64,000 nt of DNA from the NCBI GenBank assembly GCA_026874595.1, contig CM049311.1, positions 43,653,676 through 43,717,675 of the forward strand. Direction: 5' to 3'. The notes under the pieces were generated by a model that did no database searches, was not told the origin of the DNA, and saw only the letters and a list, made by a program, of their open reading frames with translations. Below, one piece after another: positions 23,471 to 35,009 of this stretch. Position 1 is the stretch's first letter. Each line of letters begins with the position of its first letter. Source of the DNA: Sipunculus nudus. Taxonomy: Eukaryota; Annelida; Sipuncula; Golfingiida; Sipunculidae. Position numbers and translations under genes: made by a program.

Positions 23471-24714
23471 CTAGAGTGAGGTGTGTTGCATATTAGCATG
23501 GATGTCTGCAGCCGAAATGTGTATGTAGGTTGCGCCACCCACCACAAAATCCAGAAAGCTGTCCAAGTTGTATACATATACAAAATTTTATGCAGAAAAG
23601 TCAAACCACTATATGTATATGAGTGATTTTATCTCACAGCAGACAAACAAAAGGACTTGTGAAAAAATGGTTGCAGGTGGTGCCACCTGTCCAAAAAATC
23701 GAGAAAGCTATCCAAGATGTATAAACACGCAAAATTTTTAGGCAGATAAGTCAAACCATTACAAAGATATGAGTGATTTCAGCCCACGGCAGACAAACCG
23801 ACAGATGCTGTGCAAAAATGGTTGCAGGTTGCCCCTCCAGTTTTGTGTATGGTAAAGAGCTACTTGAGATCTATACACATGCAACATTTTGGCCCAATCA
23901 GTCAAACGGTTCCTGAGATATGAGCTTGGATGTCTGCAGCGTAAACTAGAATGTAGGTGGCGCCACCTGTCAAAAAATCAAAAAAGCTGTCCAGGATGTA
24001 TAAACCTGCAAAATTTTAGGCAGTTATGTAAAACCACTGCCGAGATATGAGTGATATTATCCCACGGCAGACAAACAGATGGATGCTGTGCAAAAATGGT
24101 TGTAGGCGGTGCCACCAGTTTTGCACATGATAAAGAGCTATGTGAGATCTACACACATGCAAAATTTTGGCTCAATCGGTCAAAAGGTTCCTGAGATATG
24201 AGCTTGGATGTCTGCAGCGTAAATGTGAACGAGGTGGCTCCACCTATCATAAAATCAAGAAAGCTATCCAGGATGTATAAGCATGCCGAATTTCAGGTGA
24301 ATTAGTCAAACCACTGCAGAGATATCAGTGAATTTAACCCATAGCAGATGAACAGATGGACACTGTGCAAACATGGTTGCAGGTGTGGCCACCATTTTTT
24401 GTGTATGTTATAAAGCTACCCAAGGGCTACATTTGTACAAATTTTTTTCCTGATCGGTCAAACAGTTCCTGAGATATGTGGATTTATGTATGGAAACAGA
24501 CGCACAAATGGACACTGGGCAGAGAGGAAAGGTCAGAGGTCAATGCTAAATTGGTTAGTCACCAGTGTACGTGTCCCGATAATTGGTATAAGTTTTGGAA
24601 AAATCTGTCCAATAGTCTTAGAGGAGTTCTGTGGAAACGAACACATTGGCGGCAGAGGAGGCGGAACCCGGTCAAAAACACAGTATCTGCAAAACTTTGT
24701 TTTGGTGGATACAA
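23471..24714. repeat. Family D Helitron-like element, right part (D1b)
   Basis: Alternating 280-bp units include a perfect GGTGGCGCCACC at 23956-23967. The right-end hairpin GTATCTGCAAAAC / GTTTTGGTGGATAC (24683-24712) is followed by AA. Beyond it, family A sequence starts TAATGCAACAACATGG, the same flank as D4 at 54593. Confidence 0.7.
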
Positions 24715-25583
24715 TAATGCAACAACATGGCATCTTCAAGATTATTCCTTGAATCACTATTAAAAGTTTGTACATTGGAGTTTTCAGTACATGCTTAATT
24801 TTACTCCCCAAAATAAAAGATTAATTAAATCTAATCAAATAAAATCATCTTTTCAAATAAAGTATACACAGATAGTTGAATGAGGGACTAACAACATCAT
24901 TGTGCTAATTACTATCTCAGCTATAATTTTTTTACTGGAATAAATAGTCAATTTCACACCTGTTGAAGTTTTTACTCTTCTGAAATAAAGCATTACTTAT
25001 CTGATGAAAATCCACACTTTCATATAGCAATTCACCACGTAGTGGACACAATAAAAGGTGCACTTCAATCATTGTAACCCTGGTGGTACAATACAAAAAC
25101 TAAAATGTAGCACAGCCTAGAATAAGAATGAATCAAATACAGAAAATTATAACATTCATCTAGTTTATGCACCAGCTGGGGGGGGGGGGGGGGGGAGGGC
25201 AGGGCAGAGGGGAAGCCTGCTATAGGGCCATGTTGAGCCAAGGCAAGCTGCATGGAGAGGGTTACATAATACAAGTGAAGGCTGCAATACTAGGTGGGCC
25301 TGATGTAAACAACACTTGACATGGTGTATGAAAACTTGAATTGAAGCTTCTCTTTTCAAACAACTCCTTTGAAATTTCAGATTTAAAAAGATTTAATTCT
25401 TATGTATATATGCTGTGAAAATTATTTCAACAGTGCTTACAGGGGAAAAATGTGCTGTAGCAAGTTGGACAAAATTTTAGGTATTGATATTTTATTTATG
25501 CTAATAACTTAAAATATGCAAAATTCAGATCTAATTTTGGGTTAACAATTGAATCTTGATTTAATAAAGTTATATCCCTGAAA
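24715..25583 (+). repeat. Family A internal fragment
   Basis: Homologous to about 17003-17840, but cut by B3 at 25584. An 18-nt G run at 25178-25195 corresponds to a shorter G run near 17469 in the homologous copy. Confidence 0.7.
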
Positions 25584-25748
25584 CAAGGCCTACAAGCCTA
25601 ATGCGAACCTGTGCAATGCTGGACCATTACTTTTTAAGAACATGTGTATCATGTATATGAACAATGCAAGTACTAAACACTTAGAAAAAGAATCAATTAA
25701 ACAAACATCACTGCTGCAATTCTGGCATGGGTGCACACAACACAAAAA
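25584..25748 (+). repeat. Family B fragment, copy B3
   Basis: CAAGGCCTACAAGCCTAATG start, lightly mutated palindrome. It ends at the D2 insertion after CACAAAAA. Confidence 0.65.
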
Positions 25749-25898
25749 CTAGAATATGGGTAGTCAACAAGTGACTACATGTATCTGCCAAAATTAGAGT
25801 GGGAAAGGTGAAGTGAGGCATGGATTGAGTGGCAAGGGGAAATAGAGTGAGGTGTGTTGCATAATAGCCTGGATGTCTGCAGCTGAAATGTGTATGTA

Positions 25899-26204
25899 TG
25901 TGGCAAGACTGGCGTCTAGATGGCGCAAACGGGAAGGCGAATGCTGGCTGGTACAAACTCCTAAGTTTGACATTCCAGACCATATTTTGTGCCTGATTGT
26001 GTCCAAACTTCATTTGGATACTTGCTCAGGATGGTCCACACCTCTGCTTGTGAACGTCACTCTGACATGTGTACGTGTGTTGCTAATCCTGGATATGCAT
26101 TGCCCATGGAGAAGCCCAGCATTTAGAACCCATTACTACAGGTTTTCTAGTGCGGGAATAAAACTGATACATCCTTGATGGGTTGTCGTCATTGTCGAAC
26201 CACA
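25899..26204 (+). repeat. Gypsy 5' LTR, internally deleted
   Basis: Begins TGTGG and ends CCACA just before the primer-binding site. It lacks a 214-bp block that the 3' LTR has at 32216-32429. Confidence 0.85.
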
Positions 26205-26209
26205 GTTTC

Positions 26210-26227
26210 TGGTGGCAGCGGTGGGAT
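26210..26227 (+). other. Gypsy primer-binding site, tRNA-Leu type
   Basis: TGGTGGCAGCGGTGGGAT is complementary over 18 nt to the 3' end (with CCA) of animal tRNA-Leu of the AAG/TAG class, which ends ATCCCACCGCTGCCA. It lies 5 nt after the LTR. Confidence 0.8.
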
Positions 26228-26646
26228 GACGACGGATTTCAGGACTTTGTTGTCACACTGCAAGTTGGAACCTTGAGTTGAACCCTGACCTGGATACAGA
26301 CTGAGACTTTCCCAGAAAGTGAAACACATTGAATTTGTATCATCACTTTAATGTTTTTTCATGAGTCTTGGTGGAACCTGTTGGCTCATTTTAATATATA
26401 TATTGTTGATCTTTGGTGAATGTATTGGATAGCTCGTATTTTCTACGTAAACTGCTTGAAAGTTGTTTTTTCATATCCACCCGTAATCATGCAGTCATTT
26501 ATTTAATGTAATGTATACAGCAAAAACCAAGAGGTACTGCCTTTTGAATCCTGTGTATGATAGTTCACACATTGCTGTCAGTTGATTTTAAATGGTTTAA
26601 AGGAACCTTGATGACCAAATGGACTAGAGGCAGCTCAAGAGGAACA

Positions 26647-27784
26647 TGGGGCTGCTGGTGGTAGAGCCACCTCATATGCATGTACTTTACTCCCAGCGCA
26701 AACTAGAGAAGTATACTGGGGATAAGAGTATTGAAGATTGAAGAGGATTGGAAAAGAGAAGCTAGAGCAGGCTTCAACCCCAGGCCCTAAATGATCAGGA
26801 GGCTGCGGACTTCCTTCTTTTACACTAAGATGGATCAGCTAAGTATGAAGTACAGTATGCGCCTGAAAATGAACGCGCTGATCCTCAGGCTATCTTTGAC
26901 CTTCTTTTGATGCAGCTTTTGGCGAAAAACACTCAGCCACCCAGTTTGTTGATTTATTCCATCACAGGAGACAGCGTCCAGGAAAAGACCTCCGAGACTT
27001 CTCCCACACCCTGATGGAGATGTTGCAAAGAGCCCTTGATAAGGACCCGAACTGTGTTCTGGGAAGAGATTGTGTCCTACGGGATAATTTTGCTGAGGAG
27101 GTCAAGGACGCTTATCTTGGTAGACTACTCAAGAAACAAATCTATGATTTCCCTAACTCGACCTTCAGAGACATCAGGGAAGAAGCCCTTCGCTATGTGG
27201 ACTCTGGTGAAGACGCTGATGCTGATACTCCCAGGAGAGGTACTAGGAGGGAGGCCAGAGTAGATTATGCAGAGGCTACAAATAAGAGCCAGTCCAAACT
27301 TAATGAATTGGTGGAGAGCCAGAAGAAAATGATTCAGCTGCTTGAGAGACAACAGCAGCAACAGACCACCATCATAGAGCAACAGCAGCAACAAATTGCT
27401 GAACAACAGAGACAGATCTCTCAGTTGTTATCGTCACATACTCAACCGTTTGCGCCACCCATGACTCCGCCACCAGGGCAGGTACAAGGTGGTGCCCTGC
27501 CACAGTCCTTGTTAGTGGGCAATTCAGCAATTGTCGCTAGTGGTAATCGAGGTCGTGGCTACCAGAGTAAAGGTTCGTCACGAGGACGAGGATATCAGTT
27601 TCGACCAAGGAATAATGTAGTAGCGGCTGAACCCAAGAGGGAACTGTCTGAGGAGATGTGGCGACAAACTATTGGAGGAAGGCCTATCATTTCAGTAAAG
27701 ATGGGTGAGGCTAATGCAGTTTGCCTAATTGACCCGGAAGTATGGTCACAACAGTCAATCAGACCTTCTTTGAGGAACACCTGA
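26647..27784 (+). pseudogene. Gypsy gag (capsid/nucleocapsid), broken
   Basis: An ATG at 26647 opens a frame starting MGLLVVEPP and continuing RKLEKYTGDKSIED, a usual Gypsy gag opening; it meets TGA at the expected Trp codon. A later stretch (about 26832-27012) continues gag in another frame, and the C-terminal part is open from 27014. It shows a capsid-like helical region, a Gln-rich coiled coil (QQQQQ runs at residues about 113-140 of that frame) and an Arg-Gly box (RGRGYQ..SRGRGYQF) that takes the place of a zinc knuckle for RNA binding. The frame then enters the protease region. At least one stop and one frameshift make it non-functional. Confidence 0.8.
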
Positions 27785-28285
27785 AGGGGCAAAGAATGCT
27801 AGACACTGGAGCTTAGCTACAGCTGAAGGCCGCTAATGGCCTGGAAGTTCCTTATTTGGGATTGGTTATCATGGATGTAATAGCAGAGGAGGTTATACTA
27901 AAGGGTGTTGGCATCCTGGTGGTCAAAGACACACTGGAATCACAGGATACCAAAGCAAGAGCACCAGGTATCTTGGGTATGAATGTTCTGGGAAAGATTC
28001 ACAAGTATCAAACATTGGTGGAAGTAAGCCAGCCTCACACAGAGCAAACAGGTTTAGCAAGGGTTGCTGGGACGGAAGAAATATTAGTCCCTGCCCGCAC
28101 AGTTATTCATGTTGAGTTGGTCTGTCCTCCGGCTGTCAAGTCTGCAATAGTAGAGCCAGTGAGCATGAGAATTCCCCGAGCTTTGAAGTTAGTCCCAGGG
28201 ATTGTGGAGCCCAATACTAAGACATCCCAATTCAAGTCACTAACTTGGGTGACTCTGACATCATCCTTTCACCTGGCACAAAGCT
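27690..28285 (+). pseudogene. Gypsy aspartic protease region, frameshifted
   Basis: The gag frame runs into a retropepsin start (ISVKMGEANAVCLID). The frame is lost immediately after the catalytic Asp of the D-S/T-G triad, so the active-site loop is destroyed. The C-terminal half reappears in another frame at 27856-28285 with the family motif GILGMNVLG. Protease normally matures gag-pol; this copy cannot. Confidence 0.7.
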
Positions 28286-28292
28286 CTGAAAA

Positions 28293-29859
28293 ATGAGTCC
28301 AATTGGTGAAGTTGTAGGACATAAGCTATGCATTGCATTGTCTTGTGAGGAGATCCAAGTTGAGAAGGAAAATAATATGGACCATGAGGCTCTAAAGCAT
28401 TTAGACTTGAATAACATTCCCAGTTCTAATCAGGAGCACAACTGTAAGATGCTCGAGCGACACGCCAGCGTTTTTACATTAACTGAAGATGATCTCGGCT
28501 GCACTGACACTATCCAACATACAATAAGGACCACTGACGAAGAGCCAGTTCAGATGCCATACCGTCGCATTCCTCCACAGGAATGGCACAAAGTCAGGGA
28601 GCATCTGAAAGACTTGTGTAGAAAGGGTGTGATTAGGGAGTCCTGCTCCAACTATGCCTCACCATTAGTTGTAGTCCTTAAAGAGTAATGGCAAGCTGAG
28701 GCTGTGTGTAGACTACCGACGCTTGAACGAGAAAGTTCAGCGGGATCTTCACCCACTCCCACGCATTCAGGAGACCCTGGAGGCATTGGGCGGAGCCAAG
28801 TGGTACTCCACCCTCGACCTAGCTTCTGCTTATCATCAGATAAAGGTGGCACCATGCAACCATCATAAGACAGCCTTCACAACGCCTATGGGGCTGTTCG
28901 AATTTCTTCAAATGCCATTTGGTTTGTCAAATAGCCCTGCCACCTGGCAGCGCTTAATGGGACAAATATTCAGGGACGATATTTTGCAGTCACTCGATGA
29001 TGTAATTGTTTTCAGCAGAACCCTAGATGAACATCTTGAGCGCCTTGACAGTGTCTTTTCAAAGCTTGAGGAGCATGGACTCAAGCTGTAGCCAACCAAG
29101 TGTGTCTTCCTTAAAATGGAAGTAAAGTTCCTTGGACATGTGATTTTGCCATGTCGGGTGATGGCGGATCCAGAAAAGCTAGCTGCGGTACATGATTGGC
29201 CAGAACCCGAGACATTGTATGATCTGAGGCGGTTCTTGGGATTTATGTCATATTACCGACGTTTCGTAAAGGGATATTCCAGGATTGAAGCTCCACTTCA
29301 TCAGCTTGAGGGTAAGCTGAAACAAACTCCTGCTGCAGGCAAGTGCAAACGGAAAGGTAAGGTGTGTCTTGTGGAACAGTGGACCACTGAGCATGGCCAG
29401 GCTTTTCGGAGTCTTAAGAATGTGCTGACATCAGAACCAGTTGTGCTAGTTTTCCCAGACTTCTCAAAGCCTTTTATCTTAGAAACGGATGCCTTGCACC
29501 AAGGGCTTGGAGCGGTGCTTAGCCAGGTCCACGATGGAAAACAGCGGGTGGTGTCATATGCCAGCAGAACCCTCCGTGGAGCGAAGAAGAATCCAGATTC
29601 CTACAGCTCTAAGAAACTAGAGCTAGTAGCCTTAAAGTGGGCCATTACAGTGAAGCTAAGGGAATATTTGCAAGGTAGTGAATTTGTTGTCTTTACCGAT
29701 AACAACCCTCTTAGTTATCTCATGACAAAGGATAATTTGCCAGCCGTAGAGCAGCGTTGGGCATCAGCATTGGCTGGATTTAATTTTAAAGTCATATTTC
29801 ACAGTGGCAAGAAGAATGCCAATGCTGATGCCTTGTCTAGGCAACAGGAGAGACCATGA
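28293..29859 (+). pseudogene. Gypsy reverse transcriptase and RNase H, broken
   Basis: The N-terminal RT (28293-28688) has YRRIPPQEWHKVREHL and GVIRESCSNYASP, then a frameshift. The palm (28723-29091) has STLDLASAYHQI with the first catalytic Asp and MPFGLSNSPATWQ. Its active-site motif reads SLDDVIVFS: both Asps stay but the usual Tyr before LDD is Ser. A TAG stop follows at 29089. The thumb and RNase H (29116-29859) are open and keep FLGHV, RRFLGFMSYYRRF, the RNase H acidic residues in ETDA, KLELVALKW and FTDNNPL, and NANADALSR. RNase H is the best preserved domain. Confidence 0.88.
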
Positions 29860-29874
29860 GACCATGATGCAGAA

Positions 29875-31324
29875 GTGAACACTGTCAACACCTCAGCAAT
29901 TCTCACTGCAGCAGACAATACTGTAGAGATACCACTGCTACTGCAAGAAGCTGTCTTGTGTGAAATTCAAAGTGAGAATAAACTGATGACACTTTTAGGC
30001 TTAGAGCAGAAGGCTACAGTACTACCGGAACTCACAAATGAAAGCATGGGGAAGCTACAAAGAAACGACCCCAACATATCCCCTGTGTACCAAGCCGTTC
30101 TTCGACAGCAGAAGCCCAGCTGGAGAGAGAGACAAAAAGAAACAGAAATGACTCAACTTTTGTACCGACAGTGTGAGAGGCTAACACTGGTGGACAAGGT
30201 GCTCAAGCTGGTATGATCGACCCCAATGGAGGCAAGATCATGCCAGTGGTATTGCCACAAGAACTAAGAGACACCGTCATCAGTGGGTGCCATGAGGCAC
30301 GTGGGCACCAGGGTCTAAAGCGCACGGAGAGTGTGGTCCGCCAGAGGTGTAACTGGCCACAAATACATGAAGAAATCAAGACCCATATCGACAGATGTAA
30401 CCGTAGTGTGCTCTCAAAGAACAGAGGATGCGTACCCTATTGGGCAGTATAACTGCCACACAGCCCCTTGAAGTGGAGGCTGTAGATTTCACTGTTATGG
30501 AACCTTCCTTGGATGGTAGGGAAAACGTATTAGTGGTCACGGACGTGTTCACTAACTGGACCGCCACTTTCGCCACAAGAGATCAAAAAGCAATCACAGT
30601 GGTTCGCATCCTTGTGAAAGAGTGGTTTCATCGGTTTGGGGCCCCACAGTGAATACATTCAGACCAAGGGAGAGATTTCGAGGCCCAAATTGTGAAGGAC
30701 CTCTGTGGTCTGTATGGGGTAAAACGGTCTCATACCACTCCATGGCACCATGCTGGTAATGGACAAGCTGAGCGATTTAATCGGTCTTTCCATGACCTAC
30801 TTTGAGTTCTAGAACCAGAGAAGAAACGCAGATGGGCAGAGTACCTTGGGGATGTGGTTTACGCATACAATACCACACCTCACGCTTCCACAGGCCATTC
30901 GCCATTCTTCCTGATATTTGGAAGAGAACCAAGGCTTCCTATAGATTCTCTATTCCGAAGGACAAAGGGAGATGATCATGACACGTATGATGAGTGGGTA
31001 GCAAATCATCAAAACAAAATGAGGGAAATGTACAAACTAGTACAAAAGAAGTTAGGGATTTCAGCAGATTGGAGGAAGGAACTTCATGACCGAACAGCCA
31101 AAGAGGGTCCACTTTCGGTAGGTCAAGAAGTTTTAGTGAGAGATAGAACCCACAGGAGGAGGCAGAAGATTCAAGATGCTTACTGATCAGATGTATGGAA
31201 GGTTGTAAGTCGACTTCCCGAAAATGACGTGTACGAAGTCAAACCTGTTAACGGAGATCGGAGTAAGTGGGTAAATCGTGCTGAACTGAGACTTTATCCA
31301 GGCCCATACGAATCGCAAACTTAA
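29875..31324 (+). pseudogene. Gypsy integrase, broken
   Basis: A linker (29875-30216) precedes the N-terminal zinc-binding domain (30213-30452) with GCHEARGHQG and DRCNRS; the last Cys of H-H-C-C is Ser. The catalytic core starts near 30428 and keeps the three acidic positions ([23 protein letters not shown]). It is interrupted by TGA at 30650 and again near 30803. The C-terminal part (30854-31186) has YNTTPHASTGHSPFFLIFGR; a further TGA lies at 31184, and sequence related to the domain end continues to about 31324 (WVNRAELRLYPGPY). No chromodomain was recognised. Confidence 0.85.
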
Positions 31325-32197
31325 CCTCAGGAAAGGAGGCAACCGCACCGCAAAGAGAAACAATCATATGTTAGAGACACAGATAGTTCGGACAGCGAGA
31401 CAGATGATGATCTGTTAATTGAGATCCCTCCTCAGTCTGATGCACAAGGGCAACCCAAAGGAGTTATGAGAGAGCTTCATGGGCAGCCAGAACCCCAGGA
31501 TGACCCGGATCCCCCGGACCACAGACGCCCACAACTAGTGAATGCTGGTCAGCACTCAAATATTGGCCATTGGCCAAGACCAATAACAGAAGTGGCAAGA
31601 ATGATGTACCAATGTATTACCAATATAGGACCAACTTATGTTTAAACTCACCAATAAGGAGGACTTGATATTAACTTAGGGTACGAGGCTGACATACATT
31701 ATTCTCTTGCTTATTATTTATCAAATATGTAATTGGGACTGTGTCGTATGGTAGACACTAGTACATGTAAGTAATGATTCACCTGGTAAATCTACAATTG
31801 ATTTATCAGTTTGCCATGTAGAATACACTGGTTTTGTTTTAAGATGTGTTGAAAACCTGTCACAACAGGGTAAAACTTGTTAGCTAGATGTATCATGCAT
31901 GTTAGAGAGGGGTTAAGTCTCCAACATAGGGTTGCAGTGTATGACTAGTACATGTATTATGCATCCAATTAGGTCTGCCACTTTCTTTGTATCTGGATAC
32001 ACGAAGGAGCGTTTCAGTCCTGGGTAATTTTGTGTTAAGAAGAATATCCCACTGATGTTTTGTAAGCGCAAAGAAGGGTCTTATTCCTATAGTTTTGGAC
32101 CATTTAGATGTAAGGGAGGTTCAATTCCAACTACGTTGTGTTCATAAAGGTACTGTTTCTTGATAAGAGGAAGTGCCAAAGTACAGGGGGTGGCAGG
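31325..32197 (+). other. Gypsy 3' untranslated region and polypurine tract
   Basis: No coding domain was recognised after integrase. Remnant acidic coding-like sequence runs to about 31590. The purine-rich GTACAGGGGGTGGCAGG directly precedes the 3' LTR and is the likely plus-strand primer site. Confidence 0.6.
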
Positions 32198-32730
32198 TGT
32201 GGCAAGACTGGCGTCAGTAGTTGCCAGAATATTACTGAGCTGATATAATGTTCACTGGATAAAGATTTTTATAATCCTAGTCCTGACTAAAGCTTGAGCT
32301 CTATGTAGTTATTTTTTGTGACTGGGTGTCAATCGGGTGAATCAGGAGATTTGTTTACGATTCACTCACTCGGGTGATTCTGGAGACATGTTTACAGTGT
32401 GTTCGGAAGGGAAATGACAACACGCAAACTAGATGGCGCAAACCGGAAAGCGAACACTGGCTAGTACAAACTCCTAAGTTTGAGGTTCCAGACCTTATTT
32501 TGTTCCTGATTGTGTCCAACCTTCATTTTGATACTTGCTCAGGATGGTCCACACCTCTGCTTGTGAACGTCACTCTGACATGTGGACATGTGTTGCTTAT
32601 CCTAGATGTGCATTGCCCATGGAGGAGCCCAGCATTTAGAACCCATTACTACAGGTTTTCTAGTGCGGGAATAAAACTCTGATACATCCTTGATGGGTTG
32701 TCATCATTGTCTAACCTGAGTCCTCCCACT
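32198..32730 (+). repeat. Gypsy 3' LTR
   Basis: Begins TGTGGCAAGACTGGCGTC like the 5' LTR. Homology with the 5' LTR ends near 32716 (CTAACC). About 14 further bases precede the TGTA duplication, so the exact right boundary is uncertain. A polyadenylation-like AATAAA lies near 32669. Confidence 0.85.
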
Positions 32731-33288
32731 TGTAGGTTGCGCCACCTACCACAAAATCCAGAAAGCTGTCCAAGTTGTATACATATGCAAAATTTTAGGC
32801 AGATAATTCAAACCACTACTTGTATATGAGTGATTTTATCCAACAGCAGACAAACAGAAGGACGCTGTGCAAAAATGGTGGCAGGTGGAGCCACAAATTT
32901 TGTGTATGAATAAGAGCTATGTGAAATCTATACACATGCAAATTTTCAGGGAGATATGTCAAACCAGTCCTGATACAAGCCTGAATGTCTGCAGCGTATA
33001 CATAAATGTTGGTGGCACCACCTGCAACAAAATCCAGAAAGCTATCCAAGATGTATAAACCTGCAAAATTTAAGTCGGGTATGTCAAACCACTGCCGAGA
33101 TATATGCGATTTTATCCCACGGCAAACAAACAGATGGATGCTGTGCAAAAATGGTTGCAGGTGGCGCCACCAGTTTAGAGAATGATAAAGAGCTATGTGA
33201 GATCTATAAACATGCAAAATGTTTGCCCTATCGGTCAAATGATTCCCTAGACATGAGCTTGGATGTCTGCAGCATAAATGTGAATATA

Positions 33289-34827
33289 CCGTAAAAAACG
33301 GCATATATTAGAGAAATATATTCCCAAAAAATTAATTCAAGAAAGGGGAGTTGACTTATGTGCGGGTCTAAGCCTGAGAGGCAAAATTTTGCATGAACTT
33401 AGGCCAACTGCCGGCCTGAATGTCTTAACTGATCGACAACTAGATATCCGTTTCCGGTGAAGTCAGGTACACAAGTCCCCCTTTCGGTCTAAAAATACAG
33501 TCTGATAAGGTTTCCGAATATTTTTTTTTCAAATTTTGACCATTTACGCTGTTCTTTCATTTGAATAATGCAGTATATTAAAATGTTTGCAATTCACATG
33601 GTTGATGACGACCAGGAAATGACCCTCGTCTATCTATAATGAGCTTCACGGGCGATTAAGTACGAGTGCAAGAGGCACGGGTATTGCGTAATCATTTGGG
33701 ATTTTATCCAGGGCATCGGCCCCTGTGTATTTGACATCCAATTATGTTACAGTATTTCCCCACAAAAACATTTGGTGCTTGGGTAAGTTTGCAAACATGT
33801 AAACGGTAAAAGCCGTGGTATCTGAACTACAGACATGTGACAAATGGCTGATTACAGCACCGATTAGCGCTCACTCGGTACGGGGATGGCTGCCTGTCCC
33901 AAGAAGCCCAAAACTAGGTCACCCCGTTCACCTGTGTACTTACACGCGGGGGAAATTACCACTCCGTACTAAGTTCCTACTTAAAAATAACCCTAAATCA
34001 TAGTGAATGACTGCGGCCCTGAGCAAAGCTCGGGAAAAAAAAAAGACCGAAGTTCAACCTGACATCGATATCCCTATGAACAAACGAACACAAAACCTGC
34101 AAGACTTAGTCAAATTAGTACTCCACAGAATGTGAAATATATAATTCATTCACGAAAACTTTCATCAAAAAGATAGGAAAACGGAGTTTGATCAAAGAAC
34201 GACTGACGTGTTGCCCTGGCTTCCGTGCTCTCACTCTGCGGTTTGCTATGCTGGATACCTGCGCTGCATATATGCACTTATATCGCATGTAATTGTTCAT
34301 TAGTGCGTTCGTCTGTGTAGGCAAGGAAGATCGACCGGAGTTTATTCAAACTTGAAAAAAAAACCTGTCGTTTACGGCCTTTTGATTTCTCAGAATGTAT
34401 AATAAAAATCATAAAATTCCTGCCGTGGATCCACGGATATGACCAAGCTGGGGACAGCTTACACTGTTACGCGGCCTTTTCAGGCGACTCGCTTGGTCGC
34501 GCGTTCCTTTCAATTTAGATTATATAAAATGTAGAGAAGTCTGCGACAATCCTGTTTTAGTAACACGCTTAAATAATCATGTTTTTATTGATATCTGACA
34601 CAAACAATCATTCTGAGTGTAAAATAAATGAGCAATGACAGGAAGTGTGAGAAATCCTTGGCTGTTCTATTATCACGCACCTGCCCATTCTGGGTGTCAG
34701 ACGATCTTCATTCCGCAAAATACTTAAAAGTATCGACCTGTTATATTTATTATCTTAGAGTTTTTATGATGCCCAATAACTTTTAAATAGATTGCACAAC
34801 AAAACAAATGACATTTTTACAGTTTAA
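33289..34827. other. Unclassified region opening with a CCGTAAAA transposon-like terminus
   Basis: TATA then CCGTAAAAAACGGCATAT resembles the left terminus of element K, but no matching inverted right end was found before 34828. No credible gene was seen. A 62-codon plus-strand frame at 33815-34003 has no recognisable motif. Confidence 0.4.
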
Positions 34828-35009
34828 CAAGTGACCCATGGGTCATGACGCTCAGCTGACTGGGAAGAGATTCGCAAAAGGAAATTTTATCATCAGAATG
34901 GTAGTATATACCCATTCAACTGAAGCATCAAACAGATTAACCAACAGGCCAAGATTTAGTCTGTATTTATATATCTCAAAAATAGAGAAAAATGTGTAAA
35001 CTTTTAAAA

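Larger units (their letters stand above)
25899..32730 (+). mobile_element. Ty3/Gypsy LTR retrotransposon, degenerate, both LTRs present
   Basis: The order is LTR, primer-binding site, gag, protease, RT, RNase H, integrase, purine tract, LTR, which defines Ty3/Gypsy. TGTA is duplicated at the edges (25895-25898, 32731-32734). Paralogous D copies without the element read GTGTATGTAGGTTGCGCC (near 23521). Coding regions carry many stops and frameshifts, so it is inactive. By hand the LTRs differ at roughly 20 of 290 aligned positions, so it is not recent. No envelope gene is seen. It lies antisense to KCNQ1. Confidence 0.93.
25749..33286. repeat. Family D Helitron-like element D2, split by a Gypsy element
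   Basis: The left end is CTAG (25749) with perfect hairpin GTAGTCA-ACAAG-TGACTAC (25760-25778). The homologous B copy reads CACAAAAA|TGATTG at 46236, so insertion was between A and T. The Gypsy element occupies 25899-32730. D resumes at 32731, with a perfect GGTGGCGCCACC at 33160-33171, and stops without its right hairpin at a CCGTAAAA terminus (33289). Confidence 0.7.

Noticed and set aside
22313-24811. Open frames of 70-100 codons across the D repeats
   Set aside because: They follow the repeat units in shifting frames and differ between copies, so they are chance frames.
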